64,000 bases of DNA, from positions 1-64,000 of the forward strand of contig JBHJGP010000003.1 of the NCBI GenBank assembly GCA_050331695.1, written 5' to 3'. Source of the DNA: JBHJGP01 sp050331695. GTDB taxonomy: Bacteria > Pseudomonadota > Alphaproteobacteria > Geminicoccales > Geminicoccaceae. The notes under the pieces are model-generated. The model was given only the letters and a program-made list of their open reading frames with translations, did no database searches and was not told where the DNA came from. The translations under genes were made by a program, and so were the position numbers. Shown one piece after another: positions 34,231-42,405 of the stretch. The stretch's first letter is position 1, and every line of letters begins with the position of its first letter.

Positions 34231-34851
34231 ATGGTTGCCTTCGTCGAACCGGTGGTGGTGATCGCCTGCGGCGCGCTGGCCCGGGAGATCCTGGCGATCA
34301 AGGCGATCAACGGCCTTGAACATGTCGAACTCCGATGCCTGCCCGCGTCGTTGCACAACCGCCCGGAACAGATACCGGCGCGCGTCGAAGCGGCGATCGT
34401 GAAAGCACGACGGACGACCAGTCGGATCCTGGTGGCTTATGGCGACTGCGGCACTGGCGGCGAGCTCGATCGGGTCCTGACGAGACAGGGGGTCGAGCGG
34501 ATCGCGGGGCCTCACTGCTACAGCTTCTTCAGCGGCAATGACCAGTTCGCGCGGCAGTCGGAAGAGGAGTTCACCGCCTTCTATCTGACCGATTTTTTGA
34601 CCCGGCAGTTCCGGACCTTGGTGGTGAAGCCCTTGGGCCTGGACCGTCACCCCGAGCTTCGGGACCTTTATTTCGGCCATTACGAGAAGGTCGTTTATTT
34701 GGTCCAGGTGCCGGATCCGGGCCTGATGAAGGCGGCGGAACGGGCCGCGCGCACCCTGGGGCTTCCGCTCGAGATACGGCACACCGGCTACGGCGAGCTG
34801 GCGACCTTTCTCACCCATGCTTCCGCAGTGCCCGAGGTCCTGACCTGGTGA
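34231..34851 (+). CDS. DUF1638 protein in corrinoid cluster
   Basis: A 206-aa protein of unknown function recognised as DUF1638. Visible features: VVVIACGALAREILAIKA at the N-terminus, LVAYGDCGTGGELDRVL with a conserved Asp-Cys, GPHCYSFFSG, and FYLTDFLTRQF. The conserved cysteines (CGAL, DCGTGG, GPHCY) could bind a metal or cofactor. It starts six bases after the corrinoid-protein gene and overlaps the next gene (GTGA), so it is made with the methyltransfer system. Members of the family recur in such clusters, which suggests a role in corrinoid activation, maturation or handling, not yet shown. Confidence 0.85.
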   Translation: MVAFVEPVVVIACGALAREILAIKAINGLEHVELRCLPASLHNRPEQIPARVEAAIVKARRTTSRILVAYGDCGTGGELDRVLTRQGVERIAGPHCYSFFSGNDQFARQSEEEFTAFYLTDFLTRQFRTLVVKPLGLDRHPELRDLYFGHYEKVVYLVQVPDPGLMKAAERAARTLGLPLEIRHTGYGELATFLTHASAVPEVLTW

Positions 34852-35201
34852 GCCGGCGGCGAAGCGTTGGTGGCGGCCCGCCCCATCTGGTCATCGTCTC
34901 CTGGCGCGATATCCCCGCTCAGATCGTCGCCACCGGGCCCGAAGGTTCTATCAAGCGCGAGCTCGACGGTCGGTTTCAACGGGCCATCGATGCCTGCGCC
35001 ATGCGTACCGACGCGCGCGACGACGAGAGCTACCTGGCTGACTGGAAGCGATCCGAGCCGGTCCGTATCGACGGCGATCTGAGCGCCGCCGTGGATGCCG
35101 AGCAGGCAAGGCTCGACGCCGTTTTCACGGAAGAACGCCTGCGCTCGATCGTGGCAAAGGGCGGCTTCATGCAAAGCGACGCGGACGCCGCTCGGGGATA
35201 A
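34848..35201 (+). CDS. Small PF13769-type ('virulence factor') protein in corrinoid cluster
   Basis: A 117-aa soluble protein with the stretch LVIVSWRDIPAQIVATG near the N-terminus and LDGRFQRAIDACAMRTD after it, typical of the small family labelled virulence factor. The label reflects history, not function. Its GTG start overlaps the DUF1638 stop, and it ends six bases before the methyl-THF methyltransferase gene. Tight coupling inside the cluster argues for a part in corrinoid-dependent demethylation, possibly as an accessory subunit. Confidence 0.75.
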   Translation: MSRRRSVGGGPPHLVIVSWRDIPAQIVATGPEGSIKRELDGRFQRAIDACAMRTDARDDESYLADWKRSEPVRIDGDLSAAVDAEQARLDAVFTEERLRSIVAKGGFMQSDADAARG

Positions 35202-35207
35202 CCATTC

Positions 35208-36134
35208 ATGGCACGAACTGTATTGAACTCGCCGACCAAAGAGGTGGTCATCGGTTTCGACCGCCCTTTCTGCGTGATCGGTGAGCGGATCAACCCCACC
35301 GGCCGCAAGAAGCTGGCCGAGGCGATGAAGCTGGGCGACTACAGCCAGGTCGAGGCGGACGCGCTGGCTCAGGTGGCCGCCGGCGCCATGATGCTCGACG
35401 TCAATGCCGGCATACCGCTTGCCGACGAGCCGCGGATCCTGGCCGAAACCATCCGGCTGGTGCAATCGCTGGTTGACGTGCCCTTGTCGATCGACAGCTC
35501 GATCATCGACGCGCTGGAAGCTGGGCTCGCCGTCTATCAGGGTCGGCCTTTGGTCAACTCGGTCACCGGCGAAGACGAGTCGCTGGAGCGGGTCCTGCCG
35601 CTGGTAAAAAAACATGATGCCGCCGTGGTCGCCATTTCGAACGATGAAACCGGTATCTCCGAGGATCCGAATGTCCGCTTCGCCGTCGCCAAGAAGATCG
35701 TCGAGCGCGCCCAGGATCACGGGATCAAGGCCGAGGACGTTGTGGTCGATCCTCTGGTCATGCCGATCGGCGCCATGGGCACGGCCGGCCAGCAGGCCTT
35801 CCGGCTGATCCGTCGGCTTCGAGAAGAGCTCGGCGTCAATACCACCTGCGGCGCGTCGAACATCAGCTTCGGCCTGCCCAATCGCCACGCCGTCAACGCC
35901 CATTTTCTGTCGATGGCGATCTGTGCCGGCATGACGTCCGCGATCATGAACCCGCTGCACAAGGAAGAGATGGACGGGGTGCGGGCGGCCAACATGTTGA
36001 TGGCGACCGATCCCGACTGCCGCGCCTGGTTGAGAGCCAATCGGGAGCCCGCAGCGGCGGGTGCTGAAAGCGATGAGGGGCGTCGGGGACGGCGCGAAGG
36101 GCGAAGGCGTCGTGCGTCAGCCGAACCGGCCTGA
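35208..36134 (+). CDS. Methyl-THF:corrinoid methyltransferase (MtgA/MetH-type pterin-binding)
   Basis: A 308-aa TIM barrel of the dihydropteroate-synthase-like family: CVIGERINPTGRKKLAEAM, AGAMMLDVNAGIP, PLSIDSSIIDALEAGL, LVNSVTGEDESLERVL, and NTTCGASNISFGLPNR are the pterin-binding stretches. It should take the methyl group from the corrinoid protein and give it to tetrahydrofolate, linking methylamine breakdown to one-carbon metabolism. The last 35 residues are an Arg/Ala/Glu-rich tail that overlaps the start of the next gene. Confidence 0.93.
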   Translation: MARTVLNSPTKEVVIGFDRPFCVIGERINPTGRKKLAEAMKLGDYSQVEADALAQVAAGAMMLDVNAGIPLADEPRILAETIRLVQSLVDVPLSIDSSIIDALEAGLAVYQGRPLVNSVTGEDESLERVLPLVKKHDAAVVAISNDETGISEDPNVRFAVAKKIVERAQDHGIKAEDVVVDPLVMPIGAMGTAGQQAFRLIRRLREELGVNTTCGASNISFGLPNRHAVNAHFLSMAICAGMTSAIMNPLHKEEMDGVRAANMLMATDPDCRAWLRANREPAAAGAESDEGRRGRREGRRRRASAEPA

Positions 36135-38169
36135 GCCAACCGAGCCGGAGGTTTCCGGCAACGTCCAGGTGGTTTTCATGCCGAGCGGGCGGCGCGGGCT
36201 GGTGCCGCGGGGCACGAGCGTGTTGGATGCGGCTCGCAGTCTCGGCGTCTACGTGGAGTCCGTTTGCGGTGGCCAGGGGCTCTGTTCCCGGTGCCAGGTG
36301 GAGGTCGCCGAAGGCCGGTTCGCCAAGCTGGCGGTTACCAGCAGCGCCGATCATCTGACCGGGATCACAGAGGCCGAGGTCCGCTGGCGGGAACGCCGCC
36401 GCCTTAAAGCCGGCCGGCGCTTGGGGTGCCGCGCCAAGCTGATGGGCGATGTCGTCATCGATGTGCCCGCCGATGCTCAGATCAACGCTCAGATCGTCCG
36501 AAAGCGGGCCGAGACCCGGTCGATCACGCCCGACCCTGCCACGCGCCTGTTCGTCGTGCAGGTCGAAGAGCCTGACATGCATCAGCCGATGGGCGACTTT
36601 GAGCGGCTGAAACAAGCGCTTTTCGAACAGTATGGCCTGGCCGATCTCGAGGCGGATTTGCTCGTTTTGGCAGACCTCCAGCGGACGCTTCGTGCTGGCG
36701 GCTGGCTGGTAACCGTGGCGGTCTACCAGGAGCGGGCCGGGCAGGGGCTGATCACCGCGATCTGGCCCGGACATCACGACCGGCCGCTTGGCGTCGCCGT
36801 CGACCTCGGCTCCACCACCATCGCGGCGCATCTTTGCGATCTCCGAAGCGGCCGGGTCCTGACCTCCGCGGGCATGATGAACCCGCAGATCCGTTTCGGC
36901 GAAGACGTGATGAGCCGGGTCTCCTACGTCCAGATGAATGCCGGCGGCCATCTGGAGATGGCGCGGGTCATTCGGGAAGCGCTCAACGTGCTGATCGGCA
37001 AGGTCGCGGGCCAGGCGGAGGCATTGCCGAGCGACCTGGTCGAGGCGACCATCGTCGGCAATCCGATCATGCATCATCTGTTTTTGGGGCTGGATCCGAC
37101 CGAGCTCGGCGGCGCGCCGTTCGCGCTTGCCGCCGGCAGCGCCATCCGCTGCGCTGCCCGCGAGCTCGATTTGGACATGGCGCCGGGCGCCCGGCTTTAC
37201 GTGCTGCCCTGCATCGCCGGTCATGTCGGCGCCGATGCCGCGGCCGTGGCGCTGGCCGAGGCACGCCACAAGCAAGACGCACTGACCCTGATCGCTGACG
37301 TCGGCACCAATGCCGAGATCATCCTCGGCAACAAGGACCGTCTGGTGGCGGCGAGCTCGCCCACAGGGCCCGCCTTCGAGGGCGCGGAGATCGCCTGCGG
37401 CCAGCGAGCCGCCGGCGGCACGATCGAGCGGGTCCGGATCGATGACGCCACCCTGGAGCCGCGCTTCAAGATCATCGGCAGCGATCTTTGGTCGGACGAC
37501 GATGGTTTTGCGGAAGAGGCCGCGAAACTAGGTGTCACGGGCATTTGCGGCTCGGGCATCATCGAGGTGATCGGCGAGATGTTTCGGGTCGGCCTGATCC
37601 GAGCCGACGGGGTCATCGATGAAAGCCTGGCCGAGCGCACCGCCCGTCTGCGCCCGAGCGGGCGGACCTGGCACTATGTGATCCATGAAGGAGATCCGCA
37701 GCTCTACATTCAGCAGACCGATGTCCGGGCGATCCAGCTTGCCAAGGCAGCGCTCCACGCCGGCATCAAGCTGTTAATGGCGCGCCTCGGCGTGGATCAC
37801 GTCGACCGCATCCGCCTCGCCGGTGCTTTCGGCAGCCATATCGATGTCACTTACGCCATGCTGCTCGGCATGATCCCGGACTGCCCGGTCGACAAGGTGG
37901 CGGCGGTGGGCAATGCGGCCGGTACCGGGGCCCGGATGGCGCTTTTGGACAAGGGGGCGCGGGCCGAGGTCGAGGCGCTGGTCCAGCGGATCGAGAAGGT
38001 TGAGACGGCGATCGAGGGTGATTTTCAGGATCAGTTCGTCCAGGCGATGGCTCTGCCGCACCTGAATGATCCCTACACCGAACTCGGCAAGGTGATCGGC
38101 CTGCCGGTCCGGCCTCAGGTCTCGGCTTCCGGTCGTAAGGGTGGACGCCGGCAGCGGGTTCGGGCCTAA
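36112..38169 (+). CDS. RACo-type corrinoid reductive activator (2Fe-2S / ASKHA)
   Basis: ATP-dependent activator that reduces Co(II) corrinoid back to Co(I). The N-terminal 2Fe-2S domain has C52, C58, C61 (CGGQGLCSRC) and C106 (RLGC), numbered from the GTG at 36112. A linker domain and a C-terminal ASKHA ATPase fold follow, with VAVDLGSTTIAAHL, LIADVGTNAEIILG, GICGSGIIEV and LAGAFGSHID. Length is near the usual 620-700. The start is uncertain: GTG 36061, ATG 36073 or GTG 36112 are in frame, all overlapping the previous gene. A low-potential iron-sulfur electron path in a probable aerobe is notable; it closes the cluster as its repair enzyme. Confidence 0.92.
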   Translation: MRQPNRPEPTEPEVSGNVQVVFMPSGRRGLVPRGTSVLDAARSLGVYVESVCGGQGLCSRCQVEVAEGRFAKLAVTSSADHLTGITEAEVRWRERRRLKAGRRLGCRAKLMGDVVIDVPADAQINAQIVRKRAETRSITPDPATRLFVVQVEEPDMHQPMGDFERLKQALFEQYGLADLEADLLVLADLQRTLRAGGWLVTVAVYQERAGQGLITAIWPGHHDRPLGVAVDLGSTTIAAHLCDLRSGRVLTSAGMMNPQIRFGEDVMSRVSYVQMNAGGHLEMARVIREALNVLIGKVAGQAEALPSDLVEATIVGNPIMHHLFLGLDPTELGGAPFALAAGSAIRCAARELDLDMAPGARLYVLPCIAGHVGADAAAVALAEARHKQDALTLIADVGTNAEIILGNKDRLVAASSPTGPAFEGAEIACGQRAAGGTIERVRIDDATLEPRFKIIGSDLWSDDDGFAEEAAKLGVTGICGSGIIEVIGEMFRVGLIRADGVIDESLAERTARLRPSGRTWHYVIHEGDPQLYIQQTDVRAIQLAKAALHAGIKLLMARLGVDHVDRIRLAGAFGSHIDVTYAMLLGMIPDCPVDKVAAVGNAAGTGARMALLDKGARAEVEALVQRIEKVETAIEGDFQDQFVQAMALPHLNDPYTELGKVIGLPVRPQVSASGRKGGRRQRVRA

Positions 38170-38199
38170 TCAGGGCGACTTCTACACGTCGGATAAACG

Positions 38200-38727
38200 A
38201 TGCGCCCGTTACCTGTTGTTCCGCTGGCCACCGATAGATTTCTGTTGGAGGAGCCGACTCACGACGACGTCGTGGCGATCGTTTTTGTGGCAAACGACCC
38301 TTAGGTTTTACGCCGCCTGATCCGGTTGCCTCATCCCTATACCGAGGCCGACGCCAGGTTCTTTCTCGATGAGGTGGTTCCAAACGAGGCCGATTGGAAA
38401 GTCAGTTTGCGCGCCGCTGGCGAGATGGTCGGAATCATCGGCTTGCGGCCGCAAGCGCCGAACACTCACTGTCTTGGATATTGGTACGGTCGTCGCTATT
38501 GGGGGCAAGGCTATGCGACCGAGGCTGCCCGCGCCGTTGTTGACTACGCTTTCGGTTGCGATTTTGTCCACGGACTGGCCTCGGGTCATTTCCAAGACAA
38601 CCACGCTTCGGCCCATGTTCTTCGCAAACTAGGCTTTGTCGAGACCGGACGGTCGTCCCGCCAGTGTCGGTTTCTCGGTCACGACCTGCCGCACGTCGAC
38701 ATGGAACGCCCGCGGCCACAGCCTTAA
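38200..38727 (+). pseudogene. GNAT acetyltransferase gene with in-frame TAG
   Basis: From the ATG at 38200 one frame encodes a RimJ/RimL-type GNAT protein, opening MRPLPVVPLATDRFLLEEPT. It is cut by TAG at codon 35 (38302-38304) after VANDP and resumes in the same frame with VLRRLIRLPHPYTEADARFF, then the acetyl-CoA loop region YWGQGYATEAARAV and NHASAHVLRKLGF. A single GAG-to-TAG change would explain it. Internal initiation would leave out the first beta strand, so activity is doubtful. It follows the corrinoid cluster and its 3' end overlaps the convergent isomerase gene by four bases. Confidence 0.8.
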
Positions 38728-39572
38728 CTCGCGTCCCAGCCATTGCGGATGAATCGGTAGCCGAACTGATAGACCTCCTCCTGGTTCGGAAAGAAGTCCC
38801 GCCAGACCCGGGTGGCGGCCGCCAGATCGGGAAGCGCCCGGCCAAAAGCCTCAATCGTCAGCCATCGGTCATAGCCATTCTCCTTCAGCACCGAAAACGT
38901 CTCGGACCAGGGCAGGTGGTCCTTGCCGGGTGTGCCGCGATCATTCGCCGAGATGTGCACGTGATTGATCCGGGCGATGGCTTTGCGCAAAGCGCCCACG
39001 GGATGCTTCTCTTCGATGTTGGCATGGAAGGTGTCGTAGAGCAGGCCGACATTGTCTTTATTCACCTCGCCCACGAACGAAGCGGCATCCTCGACCGTGT
39101 TCAGAAAGTAGCATTCGAAGCGGTTGAGCGGCTCGACCGAGAGGTCGATGTTCGCTTCACCGGCATAGTCCGCCGCTCGGCCGAGGGTTTCCACGGCCCA
39201 TCGCCACTGGTCGGCGGTGCGCGGCTCGCCGGTAAAGTGGCCCAGCGCCTGGTGGATCGGACCGCCCAGAAGCTCAGCACCGGCGGCCTGGGTGCAGTCG
39301 ATCGCCCATTTAAGGTGGTTCAGCGCGCCTTCCCGACAGCCGGCATCGGCACTGCACGCGTCTTTGTCCGGACCCGGCATCACCGTCACCGCGGTGGCAC
39401 CAAGACCCTCGTCCCGGCAGCGGGCGCCCAGTTCCCGAAAGTGGCTCGGATCGCCTTCGAAGACCGGGATCTCGATCCCGTCATAGCCAGTCTTCTTGAG
39501 TTCACCCAGCAGACGAAAATGCTCGTCCGTGACATGGGTCGTCCACAGCAGCATGTTGAAGCCGATTTTCAT
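38724..39572 (-). CDS. Sugar isomerase/epimerase (tagatose 3-epimerase-like TIM barrel)
   Basis: A 282-aa xylose-isomerase-like TIM barrel. Metal and substrate residues sit where expected for ketose 3-epimerases: Glu in LSVEPLNRFECY, Asp and His in LYDTFHANIEE, His in INHVHISANDRGTPG, and the second catalytic Glu in LTIEAFG. It opens MKIGFNMLLWT, a common start in D-tagatose or L-ribulose 3-epimerases; hydroxypyruvate isomerase is the main alternative label. It is followed upstream by a cupin gene on the same strand, suggesting a small carbohydrate operon. Confidence 0.85.
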   Translation of the reverse strand: MKIGFNMLLWTTHVTDEHFRLLGELKKTGYDGIEIPVFEGDPSHFRELGARCRDEGLGATAVTVMPGPDKDACSADAGCREGALNHLKWAIDCTQAAGAELLGGPIHQALGHFTGEPRTADQWRWAVETLGRAADYAGEANIDLSVEPLNRFECYFLNTVEDAASFVGEVNKDNVGLLYDTFHANIEEKHPVGALRKAIARINHVHISANDRGTPGKDHLPWSETFSVLKENGYDRWLTIEAFGRALPDLAAATRVWRDFFPNQEEVYQFGYRFIRNGWDAS

Positions 39573-39609
39573 TTTTTCTTCCGTCTTGATGGGTTGGTCG
39601 ACAAGCAGG

Positions 39610-40026
39610 CTACCCGCGCAGACCTGACCAAGGTTCCTGGTCCCCGACCTCGACTACCTCGTAGCCCTGATCGCCGACGCAAGGACCGAGGATCGCGATG
39701 ATCTTCGCCTCATCGGTGCCGGCGTTGAACGAGGCGTGGACCACGCCCGCCGGCAGGAACGCGCTGTCACCGGGACCCAACAGGCGCATCTCCTGATCGA
39801 TCCATTGTTCGACCGTGCCGGCGGTCACCAGTAGCACCTCCTCCTGATCGGGATGGTGGTGAAAGTCGTGGCCGAGACCGGGCTTGAGGGTCACGTCGAT
39901 CACGGTCAGCTGCGTCGCGCCCGTCGATGGCGGATGGCTCAGCCAGCGGGTGCGCCCCCAGTCCAGCACGTCTTCCGGTGCCTCGCCCGCGGCAACAAAC
40001 CGGCCGGTTGCGGCGTTGGTCATCAT
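39610..40026 (-). CDS. Cupin-domain protein
   Basis: A 138-aa single-domain cupin. Motif 1 is DFHHHPDQEEVLLVTAGTVEQ with His, His and Glu metal ligands; motif 2 is LPAGVVHASFNAG with the fourth His. ATG at 40026 or 40023 follows GGAGG by five or eight bases. The frame is open another 60 codons upstream without homology. Such proteins are mostly metal-dependent isomerases or sugar-binding proteins; its pairing with a sugar epimerase (38 bases downstream) suggests a sugar or sugar-acid substrate. Confidence 0.8.
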   Translation of the reverse strand: MMTNAATGRFVAAGEAPEDVLDWGRTRWLSHPPSTGATQLTVIDVTLKPGLGHDFHHHPDQEEVLLVTAGTVEQWIDQEMRLLGPGDSAFLPAGVVHASFNAGTDEAKIIAILGPCVGDQGYEVVEVGDQEPWSGLRG

Positions 40027-40110
40027 GGTCTCCTCCCCGTCCTGAGATCGGCTCTTTATTCGCTCAAAGTCTTCGAGACCGCGCACTTGGTCAACGATCT
40101 GGACGGCGCT

Positions 40111-40126
40111 TGTGAGGTCGATCACA
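40111..40126. promoter_or_regulatory. Perfect CRP-type palindrome TGTGA-N6-TCACA
   Basis: The 16-base sequence TGTGAGGTCGATCACA matches the cAMP-CRP consensus half-sites exactly at the right spacing. It lies in the 171-base region between the divergent cupin and membrane adenylate cyclase genes, 72 bases before the cyclase start. By base composition, an exact match in a window this size is expected well under once. Control of a cyclase gene by the cAMP receptor would be a feedback loop. No crp gene is in the window. Confidence 0.6.
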
Positions 40127-40197
40127 GTCACTCCCCCGCCGCCCGTATACCCCGCATCTAGCGATATTCCTTGCGGGGCGATCCGAAGGTCCCCTCG

Positions 40198-41574
40198 ATG
40201 GCACATGTATTAGCAGGCACTCACGAGCGTATCAGCAATGCCTTCCACCGCGAGGTGAGGGCCGGTGTCAAACTCGCCGTGACGACACGATCCATCGCCT
40301 TTCTTTTGATCGCCGTCTGGATCGTTCATCGCGCCGGCTGGGGTTTGGCCGCCCATTATTTGTGGATCATCGGCGCGTTCATTCTCTCAGGCTGGGCGCA
40401 GTATTTGGTGACGGTCGGCCAGAGCCAGTGGAGCCGGATCGCGGTCGGCGGCCTCGTTCTGTTCGACATGATCTTGATCGTGGCGGCGGTCATGATTCCG
40501 CACCCGTCGGCTCCGGCCGACTGGCCCCCAGCGATGCAGCTGCGCCTGGGCAATTTCGACTTTCTGTTCGTGTTCGCGGCCCTGGCCGCGCTGGCCTATT
40601 CGCCGGTCTTCACCTTGTGGACCGGTGTCGCCGCGGCGATCGCCTGGAGTTTGGGTGTGCTTTGGATCCTTAACCAGGACGGCGTCTTCACTGTCCTCGA
40701 CTTCGATCGTTTTCAGGATCTGGACAGCGCCCAGATCGTGGGTTTGCTCCAGGACCCGGACTATGTGAGCGCGGTCATATGGGGCCAGCAGGTCCTCTTG
40801 ATCATGCTCGTTTCCAGCATTCTCGCGGTGGTGGCTTTTCGCGCCAGGCGGTTGGCCCGGAAGGAGGCGCTGGCGGCCACGGAGCGGAGCAATCTCGCCC
40901 GCTACTTCTCGCCGAACATGGCGACGGAGCTCTCCATGAACGATCCCGATGTCAGTGGCGTGCGCCAACAAGAGGCGGCGATCATGTTCTGCGACATCGT
41001 CGGTTTCACACCCATGGCCGAGGCCATGGAACCGGTCGATGTGATTTCCTTTCTGAGGATCTACCACGAGACGGTGGCGGACGTGATCTTCGAGGAAAGC
41101 GGAACGATCGACAAGTATATGGGCGATGGGCTGATGGTTACCTTCGGTACACCTCGCCCCCTGCATGATGACGCGGCCCGTGCCGTTCGTTGCTGCGCGT
41201 CTCTGATAGACCGGATGAACGCCTGGAGCGACGAGCGGGTGGCATCAGGTCAAAGCGCCGTTCGAATGAGCGTCGGCGTTCATTTCGGCACCGTGGTGAT
41301 AGGCGACGTGGGCGACGACCGTTGCCTCGAATTCGCGGTCGTGGGCGATGTCGTTAACACCGCGTCCCGGCTGGAAAGCATGACCCGGCAGTTGGACGTG
41401 CAGGCCGTGATCAGCGAGGAACTCGCCGAGCGAGCGCTCCAGAGCGATTCCACAGTCGCCCCGGTCCTCGAGCGATACCGGCCCCTGGGCGGCGTCGAGA
41501 TCAGGGGCCGAAGCGAACGTTTGTCCGTGCGCACCCTTGAAGGGCGCCGGCGGCCGTCGCAAGCTGCGGGCTGA
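40198..41574 (+). CDS. Membrane-anchored class III adenylate cyclase
   Basis: A 458-aa cyclase with about six membrane helices in residues 30-215, a short linker (RARRLARKEALAATERSN) and a C-terminal catalytic domain (from about 255). The region FSPNMATELS before the domain is typical of CyaA-type linkers. Metal aspartates are D266 (MFCDIVGFT) and D310 (KYMGDGLM), the purine Lys is K306, and N387/R391 (VNTASRLE) complete the site. The specificity partner, usually Asp or Thr, is Ala (A380). This may weaken adenine selection or activity. The ATG at 40198 has GAAGG upstream; an exact CRP-type site lies 72 bases before it. Confidence 0.92.
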   Translation: MAHVLAGTHERISNAFHREVRAGVKLAVTTRSIAFLLIAVWIVHRAGWGLAAHYLWIIGAFILSGWAQYLVTVGQSQWSRIAVGGLVLFDMILIVAAVMIPHPSAPADWPPAMQLRLGNFDFLFVFAALAALAYSPVFTLWTGVAAAIAWSLGVLWILNQDGVFTVLDFDRFQDLDSAQIVGLLQDPDYVSAVIWGQQVLLIMLVSSILAVVAFRARRLARKEALAATERSNLARYFSPNMATELSMNDPDVSGVRQQEAAIMFCDIVGFTPMAEAMEPVDVISFLRIYHETVADVIFEESGTIDKYMGDGLMVTFGTPRPLHDDAARAVRCCASLIDRMNAWSDERVASGQSAVRMSVGVHFGTVVIGDVGDDRCLEFAVVGDVVNTASRLESMTRQLDVQAVISEELAERALQSDSTVAPVLERYRPLGGVEIRGRSERLSVRTLEGRRRPSQAAG

Positions 41575-41598
41575 CAGAAGAAACTAAGGGGAGGTGGC

Positions 41599-42369
41599 AT
41601 GATGGCTTGGACGGAACGGTTCAACCTCGAGGGCAAGCGCGCGCTGGTGACGGGAGCGACTAAGGGGATCGGACTCGAGATCGCCAAGGTGCTGGCGGAT
41701 GCCGGTGCCGATATCGCGGCGGTCGGCCGTGACGATCTCGGCCTTGAGGAGGTGAAAGAGGCCGTCGAGGCGACGGGACGGCGTTGCCATACGATCAACG
41801 CCGATCTGGCCCACGTCGCCGGCTGCGAGAAGGTCGGTTACGAAGCCCTGGAGTTCTTCGAGACGGTCGACATTCTGGTCAACAATGCCGGTATCGCCCT
41901 GATCGATCCGGTTCTGGAAGCGAGCGTCGAGGACTGGGAGCTGACCATGGCGGTCAATCTCAGAGCACCGTTTCTGCTGGCCCAGGCCCTGGCGCCGAAG
42001 ATGATCGAGCAGGAAGCGGGCAAGATCATCAATATCTCATCCCAGGCCGGCGTCATCGCCATCGACGGCCACGCCGCCTACGCCGCGTCGAAGGGCGGGC
42101 TCAACATGTTGACCAAGGTGATGTGCTCGGAATGGTCCAAGCATAATATTCAGGTGAACGCAGTCTGCCCGACCATCATCCTCACGCCCATGGGCGAGCA
42201 GGTCTGGGGCGAACCATCCAGGGGCAAGCCGATGCTCGAAAAAACGCCGCTGGAGCGGTTCGGCAAGCCGATCGAGGTCGCGGACCTGGTCCTGTTCCTG
42301 TCGTCCTCGGCCTCGGACCTGATCACCGGCGAGACGGTGCTGATCGACGGCGGCTTCACCGCCCGCTAG
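41599..42369 (+). CDS. Short-chain dehydrogenase/reductase
   Basis: A classical SDR of 256 aa with NAD(P) loop TGATKGIG (18-25), NNAG (95-98), catalytic S148, Y161 and K165 (YAASK), and the C-terminal VLIDGGFTA. Asp/Arg after beta-2 (VGRDD) suggests NADP(H) is possible. Closest named groups by memory are gluconate 5-dehydrogenase and L-xylulose reductase. Strong GGGGAGG precedes the two adjacent ATGs (41599, 41602). It follows the cyclase gene by 24 bases; with the epimerase and cupin nearby it may act in sugar interconversion. Confidence 0.88.
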   Translation: MMAWTERFNLEGKRALVTGATKGIGLEIAKVLADAGADIAAVGRDDLGLEEVKEAVEATGRRCHTINADLAHVAGCEKVGYEALEFFETVDILVNNAGIALIDPVLEASVEDWELTMAVNLRAPFLLAQALAPKMIEQEAGKIINISSQAGVIAIDGHAAYAASKGGLNMLTKVMCSEWSKHNIQVNAVCPTIILTPMGEQVWGEPSRGKPMLEKTPLERFGKPIEVADLVLFLSSSASDLITGETVLIDGGFTAR

Positions 42370-42405
42370 CGATCACGCGCGGTGAAACCTCGATCACTAC
42401 CGTAA

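Noticed and set aside
38200..38727. Reading the in-frame TAG codons near the MttB cluster as pyrrolysine.
   Set aside because: The MttB gene itself has no TAG, no pyl genes are present in the window, and one of the interruptions in the binding-protein gene is TAA. Ordinary nonsense mutations explain the data.
31091..38727. Genomic island boundaries around the corrinoid cluster.
   Set aside because: No integrase, tRNA, insertion sequence or direct repeats were seen at either edge; the two broken genes alone do not prove transfer.
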